DNA of 64,000 nucleotides, taken from NCBI RefSeq assembly GCF_020524165.1, contig NZ_JAIVKU010000004.1, positions 806,001 to 870,000 of the forward strand. Reading direction: 5' to 3'. Each line of letters starts with the position of its first letter. Position 1 is the stretch's first letter. Under the pieces are notes generated by a model. That model had not been told where the DNA came from. It did no database searches and worked only from the letters and a program-made list of their open reading frames with translations. Shown piece by piece: positions 52,926 to 61,774 of the stretch. This stretch comes from Guptibacillus hwajinpoensis (lineage in GTDB: Bacteria; Bacillota; Bacilli; Bacillales; Guptibacillaceae). A program made the translations under genes and the position numbers.

Positions 52926-53936
52926 TTATGAAACATTCTCTTGCATTTCTGCCATACGTACCTGTAGCTGATATGCCATTGAAATGGACCATGCTAACGG
53001 TGTATTTTTATTTGGGATATTTGTACCGCCAATATAGAGTTCAGGAATTTTTCCGCTTTCTGGTGTAATATCCATCGTTTTCGACCAGTACTCACTCATT
53101 TTATCAAGTTCTCCTAATTGCTCATAACAAAGGCCAAGCCACGGAAATCCAAAACACCATTCTGCTTCGCTACCTTCATTGTAATAAATATCATTCTCAT
53201 ATCTTATTACACCACGTTCTCGTTCTAGTCGATCTGTTACTCGATCCACAATTTGTATAGCCTGCTCTCTTGTAACAACATTTAACGGATAAATTAATGA
53301 TAAAAGTGCTAAGTCAACTTCTTTCGTTTCACTTTCACAAGGTAAAAGCTCATCTAACGTCTTTTCGCCTTTTTCAATCATATAAGATGGTACGTTCACG
53401 AGCGTTTTTACTGCTTTTAAGCCTGCGACACATGCTCCAACACTTGACGCATGTATTTCTACATTTTCTTCCCACATGCCATTGTCCGGGCTCTTCCAAT
53501 ACTCGAGGCATTCCAGGTAATCCACAAGCTTTTGAACAATACGGTGATCTACTTTGTCTCTAAGCATCGGTTTACCATTTTGTAACCCTTGACCGATTCC
53601 GAACAACAATATACCTATCGCATCATTTTGCGCATGGCCCCATTCAACCGGAATTTCTTCTAAGTCTTTCGAATAACGCGCATGAATGTATTCATGCAAA
53701 TAGTAAGGTTTCTGTTCCGTATGAATATCAAGCTTCCACTCATATTTTCTAAGTAATGTGAGCAAAGCATGGTACGCTTTTTCATATCGTGAACATTTTG
53801 AATTTAAATATGGCATAACCGCATAGCATACATCTCTGATCCAAACGTAGTCGTAATCATCAGATGTACTTGCAACATAAGCTCCGTTGGGTAATCGCAT
53901 GCTTTCAAGTACACTGTGCAGCTGCTGTTGATTCAT
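52926..53936 (-). CDS. GH15 glucoamylase-like protein
   Basis: A 336-residue protein with the alpha/alpha-barrel motifs of family GH15: DYDYVWIRDVCYAVMPYL, VEWGHAQNDAIG and WCFGFPWLGLCYEQLG. No signal peptide, so it should act inside the cell on glycogen or its degradation products. ATG 53936 follows AGGTG; the ORF from 54005 lacks a site. It lies upstream of glgB on the same strand and may replace the missing glgP in glycogen use. Confidence 0.75.
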   Translation of the reverse strand: MNQQQLHSVLESMRLPNGAYVASTSDDYDYVWIRDVCYAVMPYLNSKCSRYEKAYHALLTLLRKYEWKLDIHTEQKPYYLHEYIHARYSKDLEEIPVEWGHAQNDAIGILLFGIGQGLQNGKPMLRDKVDHRIVQKLVDYLECLEYWKSPDNGMWEENVEIHASSVGACVAGLKAVKTLVNVPSYMIEKGEKTLDELLPCESETKEVDLALLSLIYPLNVVTREQAIQIVDRVTDRLERERGVIRYENDIYYNEGSEAEWCFGFPWLGLCYEQLGELDKMSEYWSKTMDITPESGKIPELYIGGTNIPNKNTPLAWSISMAYQLQVRMAEMQENVS

Positions 53937-53967
53937 ATTTCTCACCTGCTCCTTATTTTTTACTACA

Positions 53968-53986
53968 ATTATACCCTTTTCGACAA
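53968..53986 (-). promoter_or_regulatory. GH15 promoter region with Spo0A-like box
   Basis: -10 TATAAT (53968-53973) and a TTGTCGAA box (53979-53986) just upstream, between the -10 and the expected -35. Confidence 0.5.
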
Positions 53987-54034
53987 TTTTAAACCTTTTT
54001 GCCAATTAAAAAACCGACCCCGATCTGTTCGAGG

Positions 54035-54292
54035 TCAGTCTAAAGTCTGATTCATAGCGGCTATCTCACCGATTTCAGGTTCCATTCGATAGACGTAATC
54101 AATGTAGGAAAGAAGCGTATCTCGTGCTTCTTTTACCTTCATAAATTCAGTTTCACGTATAAAAGCATGCACAAATTGTTCAATTCGCTTCGAAAGGATG
54201 TCATCTTCTGTTTTCATCATCAAAATGCTGAGATCGATACATGCACAATGATGGGTGTAATAAAGAGCTTTGTCATAGTCGGTTATGTCCAA
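54035..54292 (-). CDS. Hypothetical 85-residue protein
   Basis: A soluble, helical, acidic protein (MDITDYDKALYYTHHCACID...) with three histidine/cysteine residues close together near the N-terminus. The start is TTG 54292 with AAAGGGGG upstream. The family is not recognised. It lies between the GH15 and YitL genes. Confidence 0.55.
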   Translation of the reverse strand: MDITDYDKALYYTHHCACIDLSILMMKTEDDILSKRIEQFVHAFIRETEFMKVKEARDTLLSYIDYVYRMEPEIGEIAAMNQTLD

Positions 54293-54369
54293 TGACTTGC
54301 CCCCTTTCTAGGAGCTTAGCTATAGTATTTGCCCGTAAGCTCCGCTTACACGAAGAAAAAGATGTCATA

Positions 54370-55230
54370 TTAGGATTTCAAAAAAGTGAATCCGTCCTGT
54401 TGTTCAACTTTCTTTTCTTTTATCAGTTTTCCCATCGCTCGCTTGAAAGCAGCTTTACTTATGTTAAATTCCTTTTTGATCGCTTCTGGGTCACTTTTAT
54501 CTGTGAAAGGCATTTGGTCACCGTGCTGTTGCATATAAGCTACGAGACGATCCGAATCCTCAAGTCTTGCTTCTTTCACAAGTGGCCTTGTTGACACATT
54601 CACGCGACCATCTTCTCTTACATACGTTATTCTCATTGTCAAACGTTGACCGAGTCTTACTTGATCTTTCATTTCATCTTTATGAAGATAAGCAAGATAA
54701 CCTTCGTTTGTCAGAATGGAAACGCCATCGTCAAGAAAACGGAACACGAGGCCTTCTACTTCTGCATTTTTGCTGTCGGCAGGCGCTGCCACCGAAAGTT
54801 CCTGTATTTCTTCAAATTTGCTTAAATCAGCAAATAGGCGCTTCTTTTTATCAAGCTTTAGTCCACAATAAAGCTCATCACCAATCGCTGGCCACGTTGC
54901 CCAGTCATAAGGGAGATCATCTTTTGATAAAAGCATGTCCTTTTGAATACCAATGTCTACAAATACTCCAAGGCTACGCTTTACTTCCACAACCTTTAAA
55001 ATCGAAAAAGAATCCATTGTGACTAGTGGAACAGTCTCAGTTGCAGAAAGTCTGCCCTGATGATCGTGGTATAAAAAAACCTCTACTTCATCATCTTCTT
55101 CGTAATGATTCTTAGCTTCTTTTTTATGAAGCATCACATCTTCATAGCCATTTGTTAAAAAATAGCCGTATTCTTGCATACGTGCGACCCGTAATGTTGT
55201 CATTTCTCCTGCATGTAATTCACTTGCCAA
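54370..55230 (-). CDS. cvfB: CvfB/YitL S1-domain RNA-binding protein
   Basis: The 286 residues contain S1-like RNA-binding domains (VARMQEYGYFLTNGYEDVML; VEVKRSLGVFVDIGIQKDML) and a C-terminal winged-helix segment (FNISKAAFKRAMGKLIKE). CvfB controls virulence genes in S. aureus; YitL is the B. subtilis homologue (298). The start is TTG 55230, about ten bases after AGG. It is divergent from ytzC. Confidence 0.85.
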   Translation of the reverse strand: MASELHAGEMTTLRVARMQEYGYFLTNGYEDVMLHKKEAKNHYEEDDEVEVFLYHDHQGRLSATETVPLVTMDSFSILKVVEVKRSLGVFVDIGIQKDMLLSKDDLPYDWATWPAIGDELYCGLKLDKKKRLFADLSKFEEIQELSVAAPADSKNAEVEGLVFRFLDDGVSILTNEGYLAYLHKDEMKDQVRLGQRLTMRITYVREDGRVNVSTRPLVKEARLEDSDRLVAYMQQHGDQMPFTDKSDPEAIKKEFNISKAAFKRAMGKLIKEKKVEQQDGFTFLKS

Positions 55231-55360
55231 CTTGCTTCACGCCTTTCTTGTTTCTCATCTTAGTATATCACTTTCACTAACGGCATTTTCCCTTCATTCT
55301 CATAAAAGTATCTTTCCTGTCAATACTAATGGTGAATCCATTCAGAAGGGAAGGCTCCTT

Positions 55361-55630
55361 ATGTCCACATACCGTAAAGTAGAAGAAATGTTAAAAAACG
55401 CTCATGAGCTAACTGAATATGCTGATGAACAGCTCCAACTCGCAACTCAACAGCAATCTGCATTGACCGATAAGGGATATACAGAAACCCAACAACTGCT
55501 CGAGCGTATGTCGGTAGAACTCGATAAAATGATTCACAGTGCAAATCCTGAACAGCGTGACGCACTTAACAGAGCGCAACAGCAAATTCAGGATCGTCAG
55601 AATAATTTCATCCTTGGATTTGATACGTGA
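55361..55630 (+). CDS. ytzC: YtzC-like protein (DUF2524)
   Basis: A helical, Gln-rich protein of 89 residues (MSTYRKVEEMLKNAHELTEY...) matching YtzC in size and in the QRDALNRAQQQIQDRQN end. ATG 55361 is downstream of GAAGGGAAGG; the longer frame to 55232 has no site. Function is unknown. Confidence 0.7.
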   Translation: MSTYRKVEEMLKNAHELTEYADEQLQLATQQQSALTDKGYTETQQLLERMSVELDKMIHSANPEQRDALNRAQQQIQDRQNNFILGFDT

Positions 55631-55657
55631 GATCTGCTAACAGCAGATCTCTTTTTA
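55628..55657 (+). terminator. Terminator after ytzC
   Basis: Stem GAGATCTGCT/AGCAGATCTC with a three-base loop and T-run, overlapping the stop codon. Confidence 0.85.
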
Positions 55658-55666
55658 TGAAGTCCC

Positions 55667-56185
55667 TTAAGTAAAAACGCCAAATTCACTGGCTAACGTC
55701 TGCGAATGTTTCCTTCTCGCCTTTCTCGCTTTCATACGTTCAAATCCACCATCATTTACAAATTTTTCCTCTTCCGTTTCAGGCATAGCTTCTGGTACCC
55801 TGGTTGGAATGCTTTCTTCATCAAGGGCTACAAACGTTAGAAAGGACGTCGCGCATACTTTCTTTTTCCCTGATATCACATTTTCTGCAAAAATCTTCAC
55901 AAACACTTCCATCGATGTGTTGTGCGTCCAACTGACGTAAGCTTCTAGACTTACGACTTCTCCCTCACGAATCGGACTAAGAAAATCAATGGAATCTGCT
56001 GATGCCGTGACAACGGCGGATCTAGCGTGCTTTGACGCTGCAATCGCTGCAATGTCGTCTATGTAAGACATAAGCTTCCCACCAAAAAGCGTCCCGTGTG
56101 TGTTCGTATCTGAAGGTAATACAAAACTCGATTTTGTTGTTCTAGAATCACGTATTAATTTCTTTGTTAAAATCGTATTCGTCAT
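55667..56185 (-). CDS. Hotdog-fold acyl-CoA thioesterase (YkhA-like)
   Basis: A 172-residue protein with the family block DTNTHGTLFGGKLMSYIDDIAAI and the C-terminal CATSFLTFVALDE, typical of YkhA/YciA-type thioesterases that hydrolyse acyl-CoA. The frame opens with GTG 56197; ATG 56185 is the conventional start. It lies 15 bases downstream of the Fhs gene. Confidence 0.8.
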   Translation of the reverse strand: MTNTILTKKLIRDSRTTKSSFVLPSDTNTHGTLFGGKLMSYIDDIAAIAASKHARSAVVTASADSIDFLSPIREGEVVSLEAYVSWTHNTSMEVFVKIFAENVISGKKKVCATSFLTFVALDEESIPTRVPEAMPETEEEKFVNDGGFERMKARKARRKHSQTLASEFGVFT

Positions 56186-56200
56186 TTTTATCCACACTTT

Positions 56201-57889
56201 CTAGAAAAGCCCAATTGCTGTTCCATCTTCTGAAACATCCATATTAAGAGCCGCAGGTTTTTTAGGTAATCCAGGCATTGTCATCACGTTACCGGTTAAT
56301 GCTACGATAAATCCAGCTCCAATGGAAGGACGAAATTCACGGATCGTTATTCGAAATCCAGATGGCCGTCCGAGCAGTAAAGGATCGTCTGAAAGTGAAT
56401 ACTGCGTTTTCGCCATACAAATTGGCAGATTACCCCACCCATTTTCTTCTAATTCATGCATTTGCTTTTTTGCTTTAGCGGACAAATCGACGCCTTCAGC
56501 TCCGTAAATTTCTGTTGCGATTTTTTCCAACTTTTCTTCAATAGTACTTTCAAGATCATAGAGAGGTTTGAAATGGTTTTCGTTTTGTTCCATTTCGGTT
56601 AATAACGTTTTAGCTAGTTCCACGCCACCTTCTCCACCATTTGCCCATACGTCTGTTAAAGCCACTGGTATATTCTTTTCCTTGCACCATTGAAGCAATG
56701 CATTTACTTCAAGTTCGGTATCCGTCACAAAACGGTTAATCGCCACTACAAAGGGTACGCCAAACTTTTTAACGGAAGCCACATGATGCTCGAGATTAAC
56801 GAGCCCTGATTGTAACGCACCAACATCTTCTTTTTTCAGCTGATCTTTCGCTACGCCGCCGTGCATTTTAAGAGCACGAATTGTGGCAACAATAACGGTT
56901 GCTGCTGGTTCAATTTCCGCTGCTCTTGATTTAATGTCAAAGAACTTCTCAGCGCCTAAATCAGCCCCAAAACCAGCTTCAGTGATCACATAATCAGAAA
57001 GCTTTTGAGCCATTTTCGTTGCAACAACGCTATTGCATCCATGAGCAATGTTTGCGAATGGCCCACCGTGAATAAGCGCAGGTGTATTTTCTAACGTCTG
57101 CACGAGATTCGGGTTCATTGCATCTTTTAATAGAAGTGTAATCGCCCCTTCTACACCTAAGTCACCAGCTGTAATCGGCTCTTTTGTTGAGCGATATCCG
57201 ATCACAATTGAAGCAATCCGCTTCTTCAAATCTGATAAGTCGGATGCTAGACAAAGAATCGCCATGATCTCTGACGCAACTGTGATATCAAATCCATCTT
57301 CACGGGGCACACCTTGCATTGGACCGCCTAAACCAACAATGACATTTCGTAACGCCCGGTCGTTAAGATCCACAACTCGCTTCCACGTCACGCGTCTAGT
57401 ATCAAAACCGACTTCATTTCCTTGATGAATATGATTATCGATTAGGGCAGAAAGAGCATTATGAGCAGAGGTAATGGCATGTAGATCTCCCGTAAAATGA
57501 AGATTAATGTCTTCCATCGGCATCACTTGGGCATATCCTCCCCCAGCGGCACCTCCTTTAATCCCCATACTTGGTCCTAATGAAGGTTCTCTCATCGCAA
57601 CGATGGCTTTTTCACCGATTCGATTTAATGCCTGAGCAAGCCCTACGGTTACCGTACTTTTCCCTTCTCCCGCAGGGGTAGGATTGATTGCAGTAACAAG
57701 AACCACTTTACCAGACGGTTGATCATCCAAACGCTTCATGGCATTCAATGAAATTTTGGCTTTATAGTGACCATAAGGTTCCCACTCATCTTCATGTAAC
57801 CCTAATTGTTCAGCGATCGTTTTAATTCGCGTCATCTGTGCATCTTGCGCAATTTCAATGTCACTTTTAAATTTTATTTCCGGCTTCAT
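56201..57889 (-). CDS. fhs: Formate-tetrahydrofolate ligase Fhs
   Basis: Joins formate to tetrahydrofolate with ATP. The 562 residues carry the P-loop [31 protein letters not shown] and the C-terminal [22 protein letters not shown] 57889 has GGAGGGG upstream. It supplies one-carbon units, as do the folate genes at 28 kb. Confidence 0.95.
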   Translation of the reverse strand: MKPEIKFKSDIEIAQDAQMTRIKTIAEQLGLHEDEWEPYGHYKAKISLNAMKRLDDQPSGKVVLVTAINPTPAGEGKSTVTVGLAQALNRIGEKAIVAMREPSLGPSMGIKGGAAGGGYAQVMPMEDINLHFTGDLHAITSAHNALSALIDNHIHQGNEVGFDTRRVTWKRVVDLNDRALRNVIVGLGGPMQGVPREDGFDITVASEIMAILCLASDLSDLKKRIASIVIGYRSTKEPITAGDLGVEGAITLLLKDAMNPNLVQTLENTPALIHGGPFANIAHGCNSVVATKMAQKLSDYVITEAGFGADLGAEKFFDIKSRAAEIEPAATVIVATIRALKMHGGVAKDQLKKEDVGALQSGLVNLEHHVASVKKFGVPFVVAINRFVTDTELEVNALLQWCKEKNIPVALTDVWANGGEGGVELAKTLLTEMEQNENHFKPLYDLESTIEEKLEKIATEIYGAEGVDLSAKAKKQMHELEENGWGNLPICMAKTQYSLSDDPLLLGRPSGFRITIREFRPSIGAGFIVALTGNVMTMPGLPKKPAALNMDVSEDGTAIGLF

Positions 57890-57985
57890 AAGACCCCTCC
57901 ATACGAAAAATTACTTAACTCCATTCTCCATCTTACCCAACTTTATTCTTCACGTTAAGGATTATGTGCTAATCTGTCAGTTGCA

Positions 57986-58014
57986 TTGACATTTTTATAG
58001 TAAGACGTTATAGT
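57986..58014 (+). promoter_or_regulatory. Strong sigma-A promoter of the cold shock gene
   Basis: -35 TTGACA (57986-57991), 17 bases, -10 TATAGT (58009-58014). Confidence 0.85.
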
Positions 58015-58020
58015 TAAATT

Positions 58021-58172
58021 AACCATTTATCACATAGGATATTTGATTGAGACATTGAATTCGATTTTTTGTGCACTTCTCGTACATGTCGAATATCTCT
58101 TATTCAACATCCGGTGAATGGTTGAAATTTAAAGTGCACAAAGATTGTGCTAAGCTTTTAGGAGGAACAAAC
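58021..58172 (+). promoter_or_regulatory. Structured leader of the cold shock mRNA
   Basis: About 150 bases between the promoter and the start codon, as in other csp mRNAs. The leader contains an 11-base perfect inverted repeat (TTTGTGCACTT at 58068-58078 and its complement at 58132-58142), extendable by two more pairs. The second arm ends about 20 bases before AGGAGG. Confidence 0.65.
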
Positions 58173-58373
58173 ATGCAAAACGGTAAAGTAAAATGGTTTA
58201 ATGCAGAAAAAGGATTCGGTTTCATCGAAATCGAAGGAGCTGACGATGTATTCGTACACTTCTCAGCAATCAATGACGAAGGTTTCAAAACACTTGAAGA
58301 AGGCCAAGAAGTTTCTTTCGAAATCGTTGAAGGAAACCGCGGACCTCAAGCTGCTAACGTAAACAAACTTTAA
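58173..58373 (+). CDS. csp: Cold shock protein (CspB/C/D type)
   Basis: A 66-residue single-domain RNA chaperone with the RNP motifs [10 protein letters not shown] and [11 protein letters not shown] 58173 follows TAGGAGG by seven bases; the longer frame to 58071 runs through the leader. The nearby ypeP, ypdQ and ypcP-like genes suggest a cspD-type locus, but paralogues cannot be separated with confidence. Confidence 0.95.
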   Translation: MQNGKVKWFNAEKGFGFIEIEGADDVFVHFSAINDEGFKTLEEGQEVSFEIVEGNRGPQAANVNKL

Positions 58374-58385
58374 TTATAAAACCAC

Positions 58386-58418
58386 AAGGAACTGATGCTT
58401 GCATCAGTTCCTTTTTTT
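58386..58418 (+). terminator. Terminator after the cold shock gene
   Basis: An 11-bp stem (GGAACTGATGC and complement) with a two-base loop and a run of seven T residues. Confidence 0.9.
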
Positions 58419-58482
58419 GCGTCTTTTTCGATTAATCCCCCTTCACTGTGGTCATACTATGTTTGTGAAAGGGTGGGATCAA

Positions 58483-58731
58483 ATGTCAGAGCCATATTCT
58501 GATTTGCAGCAGATTGAAATGTCCATTAAATCAGCACAGCATCTCGTTGGGCAAGCTACAAAAAGCATGAATGGGAATCAATTGAAAGCTGCCCAGGATG
58601 CCATTAACCAGGCAAAAGAACAGTTTCAACAAGCGCTGTCACATAAGTCGGGTACTAACGAGCAGTTTTACGAATTCTCAAGTGAATTAATCGAAAAATG
58701 CGAAACGCAATTAAGAGAAGCAAACGAATAA
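58483..58731 (+). CDS. DUF2564 family protein
   Basis: An 82-residue helical, Gln/Ala-rich protein with the DUF2564 pattern (DLQQIEMSIKSAQHLVGQAT ... QDAINQAKEQFQQA). ATG 58483 follows AGGGTGGG. Function is unknown. Upstream, CATACTA is reminiscent of forespore -10 elements, but no matching -35 was found. Its stop codon lies inside the terminator stem. Confidence 0.65.
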   Translation: MSEPYSDLQQIEMSIKSAQHLVGQATKSMNGNQLKAAQDAINQAKEQFQQALSHKSGTNEQFYEFSSELIEKCETQLREANE

Positions 58732-58763
58732 GAGAAGCAGCCCTTCGCTGCTTCTCTTATTCG
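58725..58763. terminator. Bidirectional terminator embedded in both gene ends
   Basis: A 17-bp perfect stem (CGAATAAGAGAAGCAGC and complement) with a five-base loop. The left arm covers the DUF2564 stop codon, and the right arm covers the end of the RNase H-like gene. Confidence 0.9.
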
Positions 58764-59419
58764 TTGTCCAGCTCAATCGAACTACTAATTTCGGTTCCAT
58801 TTAACGCTTGTTTGGCTAATCGGTGAGTCTCTTTATTCTCTTCCCGTGTAATATGCTTGTACACCGGTTGAAGTCGTAATTGACGGAGCGTATCTTCAAT
58901 TCGATCCATCCATCTCGTGAAGAGTGGTTCATAAACAGCCCACTCACCAGCAAGCTGATTGATGACGACTTGAGAATCACCTTTGATCATGATTTCCGTG
59001 TCTTCTACATCAATGGTTTTAATTTCTTGAAGACCTAACCAGAGAGCAGCATACTCTGCTTCATTATTGTTTTCAAGATAATCAAGAGCTTTATTTATCC
59101 GTATTCGCTTTCGCTGTCTTCCCTCGTAATAATAGATAACCGCTCCACATCCAGCTTTTTTCGTTTGCTTATCAAAGCTACCATCAAAAATAATTTCAAT
59201 CGAAGCTGGGCGCTCCTGCTTTTTGGTCATATAGGTTTCCAATTCTTTCACTGACCATTTTGTCCCTCTATGATCTAGGAAGTAAAGATCAATCGATCGA
59301 CCCGTTTTTGTAATATCTCGCGCCAAAAGCATCGCTTCATTAAACGGCATTTCATCAGAGGTCATCCAGGAGGAAATGCCTCTAGGTGTTTTATATTTCC
59401 ACTTTACGATTACATCCAT
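58757..59419 (-). CDS. ypeP: RNase H-fold protein with N-terminal extension (YpeP-like)
   Basis: The 220 residues comprise an N-terminal basic region (about 1-70: VIVKWKYKTPRGISSWMTSD) and an RNase H domain with IEIIFDGSFD, NNNEAEYAALW, IKGDSQVVINQL and ENKETHRLAKQA. All four acidic positions look present or replaced conservatively (the last is a His/Arg pair). In B. subtilis this is ypeP, near the RNase H-like gene. It follows the Cys-rich small gene. Confidence 0.65.
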   Translation of the reverse strand: MDVIVKWKYKTPRGISSWMTSDEMPFNEAMLLARDITKTGRSIDLYFLDHRGTKWSVKELETYMTKKQERPASIEIIFDGSFDKQTKKAGCGAVIYYYEGRQRKRIRINKALDYLENNNEAEYAALWLGLQEIKTIDVEDTEIMIKGDSQVVINQLAGEWAVYEPLFTRWMDRIEDTLRQLRLQPVYKHITREENKETHRLAKQALNGTEISSSIELDNE

Positions 59420-59431
59420 CGTTGGTCCTCC

Positions 59432-59608
59432 TTATGTCAAATGTTTGCCTAATTGCTTTAATTCTTCTCCAACTGTGCATTCAGTAATGCAAAATCGCTG
59501 GGCATGACACTTCCCATAATCATGCTGATTCACTCGTTTTAATAAGCAATCCTGACAATATGTATCAAGGATTAATCCAACTTCCATCATCACTTCTTTT
59601 TTCTTCAT
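59432..59608 (-). CDS. ypeQ: Small Cys-rich zinc-finger protein (YpeQ-like)
   Basis: A 58-residue protein with two cysteine clusters (TYCQDC and GKCHAQRFCITEC) that should bind zinc. ATG 59608 has GGAG eight bases upstream; the GTG at 59617 is too close. It is cotranscribed with the RNase H-like gene downstream (12-base gap). Confidence 0.7.
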   Translation of the reverse strand: MKKKEVMMEVGLILDTYCQDCLLKRVNQHDYGKCHAQRFCITECTVGEELKQLGKHLT

Positions 59609-59734
59609 ACTTTTCACTCCTACACACAGTCCCTTCTATACAGCTTTCTCCTTTTATCTTAAATGTATGTCTTCTCTCTACGAACATGATTATGATAAAA
59701 TACAACAAGACCAATCCACAGAGAGGAGCACCAT

Positions 59735-60139
59735 ATGATTGAAGTCTATGTAGACGGAGCAAGCGCAGGCAATCCGGGTCCATCTGGAGCCGGTGTCTTT
59801 ATTAAAGCTGAAGGTAGCGTTATTCGATCTTCTCTTCCGCTTGGGACGCTTACAAACCATGAAGCAGAATTTGAAGCTTTAATTCACGCTCTCTCGATTT
59901 GCACAGAGAATCAGTACCGTACCCTATCAATACGAACAGATTCACAACTTGTGAGCAGCGCTGTAGATGGAAGGTACGTAAAAAATAAAGACTTTCAACC
60001 TTATTTGACTCGCTGTCTTGCATTAGTCGATCAGTTTGATCTTTGTTTTATCAAATGGATACCTAGTTCGAAGAATAAAGTGGCAGATGAACTCGCGCGA
60101 AAAGCCATTCAGCAAAATGGACAGCAACAAGGATCGTAA
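59735..60139 (+). CDS. ypdQ: RNase HI-like protein (YpdQ)
   Basis: A 134-residue single-domain RNase H fold with the DEDD residues in YVDGASAGN, NHEAEFEAL, IRTDSQLV and KVADELARKA. The start follows AGAGGAG. It resembles YpdQ, whose RNase HI activity is not certain. Divergent from the Cys-rich small gene. Confidence 0.8.
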   Translation: MIEVYVDGASAGNPGPSGAGVFIKAEGSVIRSSLPLGTLTNHEAEFEALIHALSICTENQYRTLSIRTDSQLVSSAVDGRYVKNKDFQPYLTRCLALVDQFDLCFIKWIPSSKNKVADELARKAIQQNGQQQGS

Positions 60140-60151
60140 CCTTATGAAAAA

Positions 60152-60190
60152 ACGAGCGCCTTTTTTTGCAAAGGCGCTGTTTTTATTTTC
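60152..60190 (+). terminator. Terminator after the RNase HI-like gene
   Basis: A 9-bp stem (AGCGCCTTT and complement) with a six-base T-rich loop and a T-rich tail. Confidence 0.8.
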
Positions 60191-60196
60191 GTTTCT

Positions 60197-61075
60197 TTAC
60201 ATACGAATGCGTAACCCTAACATTTCCAGCTCTGACTTCATCCGGGTATAATCGAGTTCTAACTTGCACTCGTTAAACGAATAATGATCAAGTTCAGGAA
60301 TTGCCCGCTCGATTGTGACAAGCTCTAAACTTAATTTCGCGAGCTCCTCTCCTTCAATCAACTTTTTTCGATAGCGATTAAATTTGCTATCTAATTCACC
60401 GATGTTATTATACACACCCTGAATCGAACCGTATTGTTGAATGAGAGGTAACGCAGCCTTGTCTCCAACTCCCGCCACTCCTGGGATATTATCGCTTTTA
60501 TCTCCTAGAAGAGCTTTCACCTCAACCCATTGATCAGGAGTAATCCCATACTCTGTTTTAAAATGCTCTTCAGAGTATACCCGATCGCCTTCTTTTCGAA
60601 TCGCGATGATTTGTGACACGGTTGGCTTTAATAACTGAAGCAGATCCCTATCATTACTGTATATGTAACAATCTCCGAGTCCTTCTTTCGTCCACTTATC
60701 TGAAAGCGTGCCAATCACATCATCCGCTTCAAATCCTTCTACACTCATCTGCGGAATTCCTGTTGCACGAAACAAATTCACCGCTGTTTCATATTGCTGA
60801 ATTAGAGGGGATGGGAGATCTTCTCTTGTTCCTTTATAGTCTTCAAATAGCGTTTTACGCTTCACTTCATTTCGCTTAACGTCCCAGGTTACAACAAAAT
60901 GAGTCGGCTCATAGTCCTTTATAAGCGAAATCATTTTTTGTAGTTTCACTCTTAGAGCATTTGTAAAAAGGCCCTCAGGCGTTTTTGAAAGCTGTTCTTC
61001 TGATTTTCCATATGCAGTGGCGAAGTAGCCTCTACTTAATAAATTAAACCCATCAATTAATATAAGTCGTCCCAT
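60197..61075 (-). CDS. ypcP: 5'-3' exonuclease YpcP
   Basis: A 292-residue 5' nuclease domain without a polymerase, homologous to the N-terminus of DNA polymerase I. Landmarks are LILIDGFNLLSRGYFA, GFEADDVIGTL, YSNDRDLLQLL and GDKSDNIPGVAGVG. ATG 61075 fits AAAGGAAG upstream. Removes primers or flaps. It is convergent with ypdQ. Confidence 0.92.
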   Translation of the reverse strand: MGRLILIDGFNLLSRGYFATAYGKSEEQLSKTPEGLFTNALRVKLQKMISLIKDYEPTHFVVTWDVKRNEVKRKTLFEDYKGTREDLPSPLIQQYETAVNLFRATGIPQMSVEGFEADDVIGTLSDKWTKEGLGDCYIYSNDRDLLQLLKPTVSQIIAIRKEGDRVYSEEHFKTEYGITPDQWVEVKALLGDKSDNIPGVAGVGDKAALPLIQQYGSIQGVYNNIGELDSKFNRYRKKLIEGEELAKLSLELVTIERAIPELDHYSFNECKLELDYTRMKSELEMLGLRIRM

Positions 61076-61160
61076 GTTTCCAATCTTCCTTTCACTCACT
61101 AACCCTGTTTTCTTTTGTAATGGTACCATAGATTATGAAAGAACGTCGTTTCACAAATAG

Positions 61161-61190
61161 AAAAAGCCTTCAAAATGAATTGAAGGCTCT
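61161..61190 (-). terminator. Terminator after the 41-residue small gene
   Basis: Stem AGCCTTCA/TGAAGGCT with an eight-base loop and T-run on the minus strand. Confidence 0.8.
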
Positions 61191-61196
61191 CTCTTC

Positions 61197-61322
61197 TTAC
61201 TCTTGCGGGTTTTTTAGTTTTTCAGCTTCCATCTCTGCATAAGACGGCATTTGTTTCGCTTTGTGCTGCTTCGCGTTATTATTACGTTGTGCATTGGGAT
61301 TACCTTTTTTCTGTCTGCCCAT
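61197..61322 (-). CDS. Small basic hydrophilic protein, possible spore protein
   Basis: A 41-residue protein (MGRQKKGNPNAQRNNNAKQH...) rich in Asn, Gln and Lys, with AAAGGAG seven bases before the ATG and a terminator after it. A weak forespore-type promoter (TGAATA near 61380, CAAACTA) is possible. I do not recognise the family; composition suggests a minor spore protein. Confidence 0.6.
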   Translation of the reverse strand: MGRQKKGNPNAQRNNNAKQHKAKQMPSYAEMEAEKLKNPQE

Positions 61323-61382
61323 CGTAACACTCCTTTAGAAAGTACTTCTTTTCTAGTTTGCGTCAGATAGGCCAAATTCTAT

Positions 61383-61640
61383 TCAGTCGAAATGAAGCTC
61401 CTGTTTGTAAGAACGGAGAAACGCAACATACTGTCTTGAGGCTTCTTCAAATGCTTTCTCGTCTCGTCGGTCTAGAGCTTGATCAATGGTTTGCTGATAA
61501 CGTTCTTCTTGGAAAGTAAACACGGCTTCATCAAGGATTAATTGGGCGTACAATTCCAACTCAAACGTTTCCTGTTCTTGTTTCTTTTTCATAGCACGTT
61601 GTTTCATATTGTCTTTATACGACTTATGATGATTGTTCAT
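61383..61640 (-). CDS. IDEAL-domain protein
   Basis: An 85-residue helical protein. The N-terminus is basic (MNNHHKSYKDNMKQRAMKKK), and the C-terminal part LDEAVFTFQEERYQQTIDQA plus LDRRDEKAFEEAS is the IDEAL motif that also ends YpiB. ATG 61640 follows GGGGGGAG; the ORF to 61772 has no site. Role unknown. Confidence 0.7.
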   Translation of the reverse strand: MNNHHKSYKDNMKQRAMKKKQEQETFELELYAQLILDEAVFTFQEERYQQTIDQALDRRDEKAFEEASRQYVAFLRSYKQELHFD

Positions 61641-61774
61641 GCTAGCTCTCCCCCCTCTGAAGCTCTTTTTTCTATTATACGAGGGAATCGTCAAAATATC
61701 AATATTTTTCAGAATATTCCGATATAACTTTTTTTGTGTGTATTTCTTTCCAATGGAAACCTTTAATTTCACCG

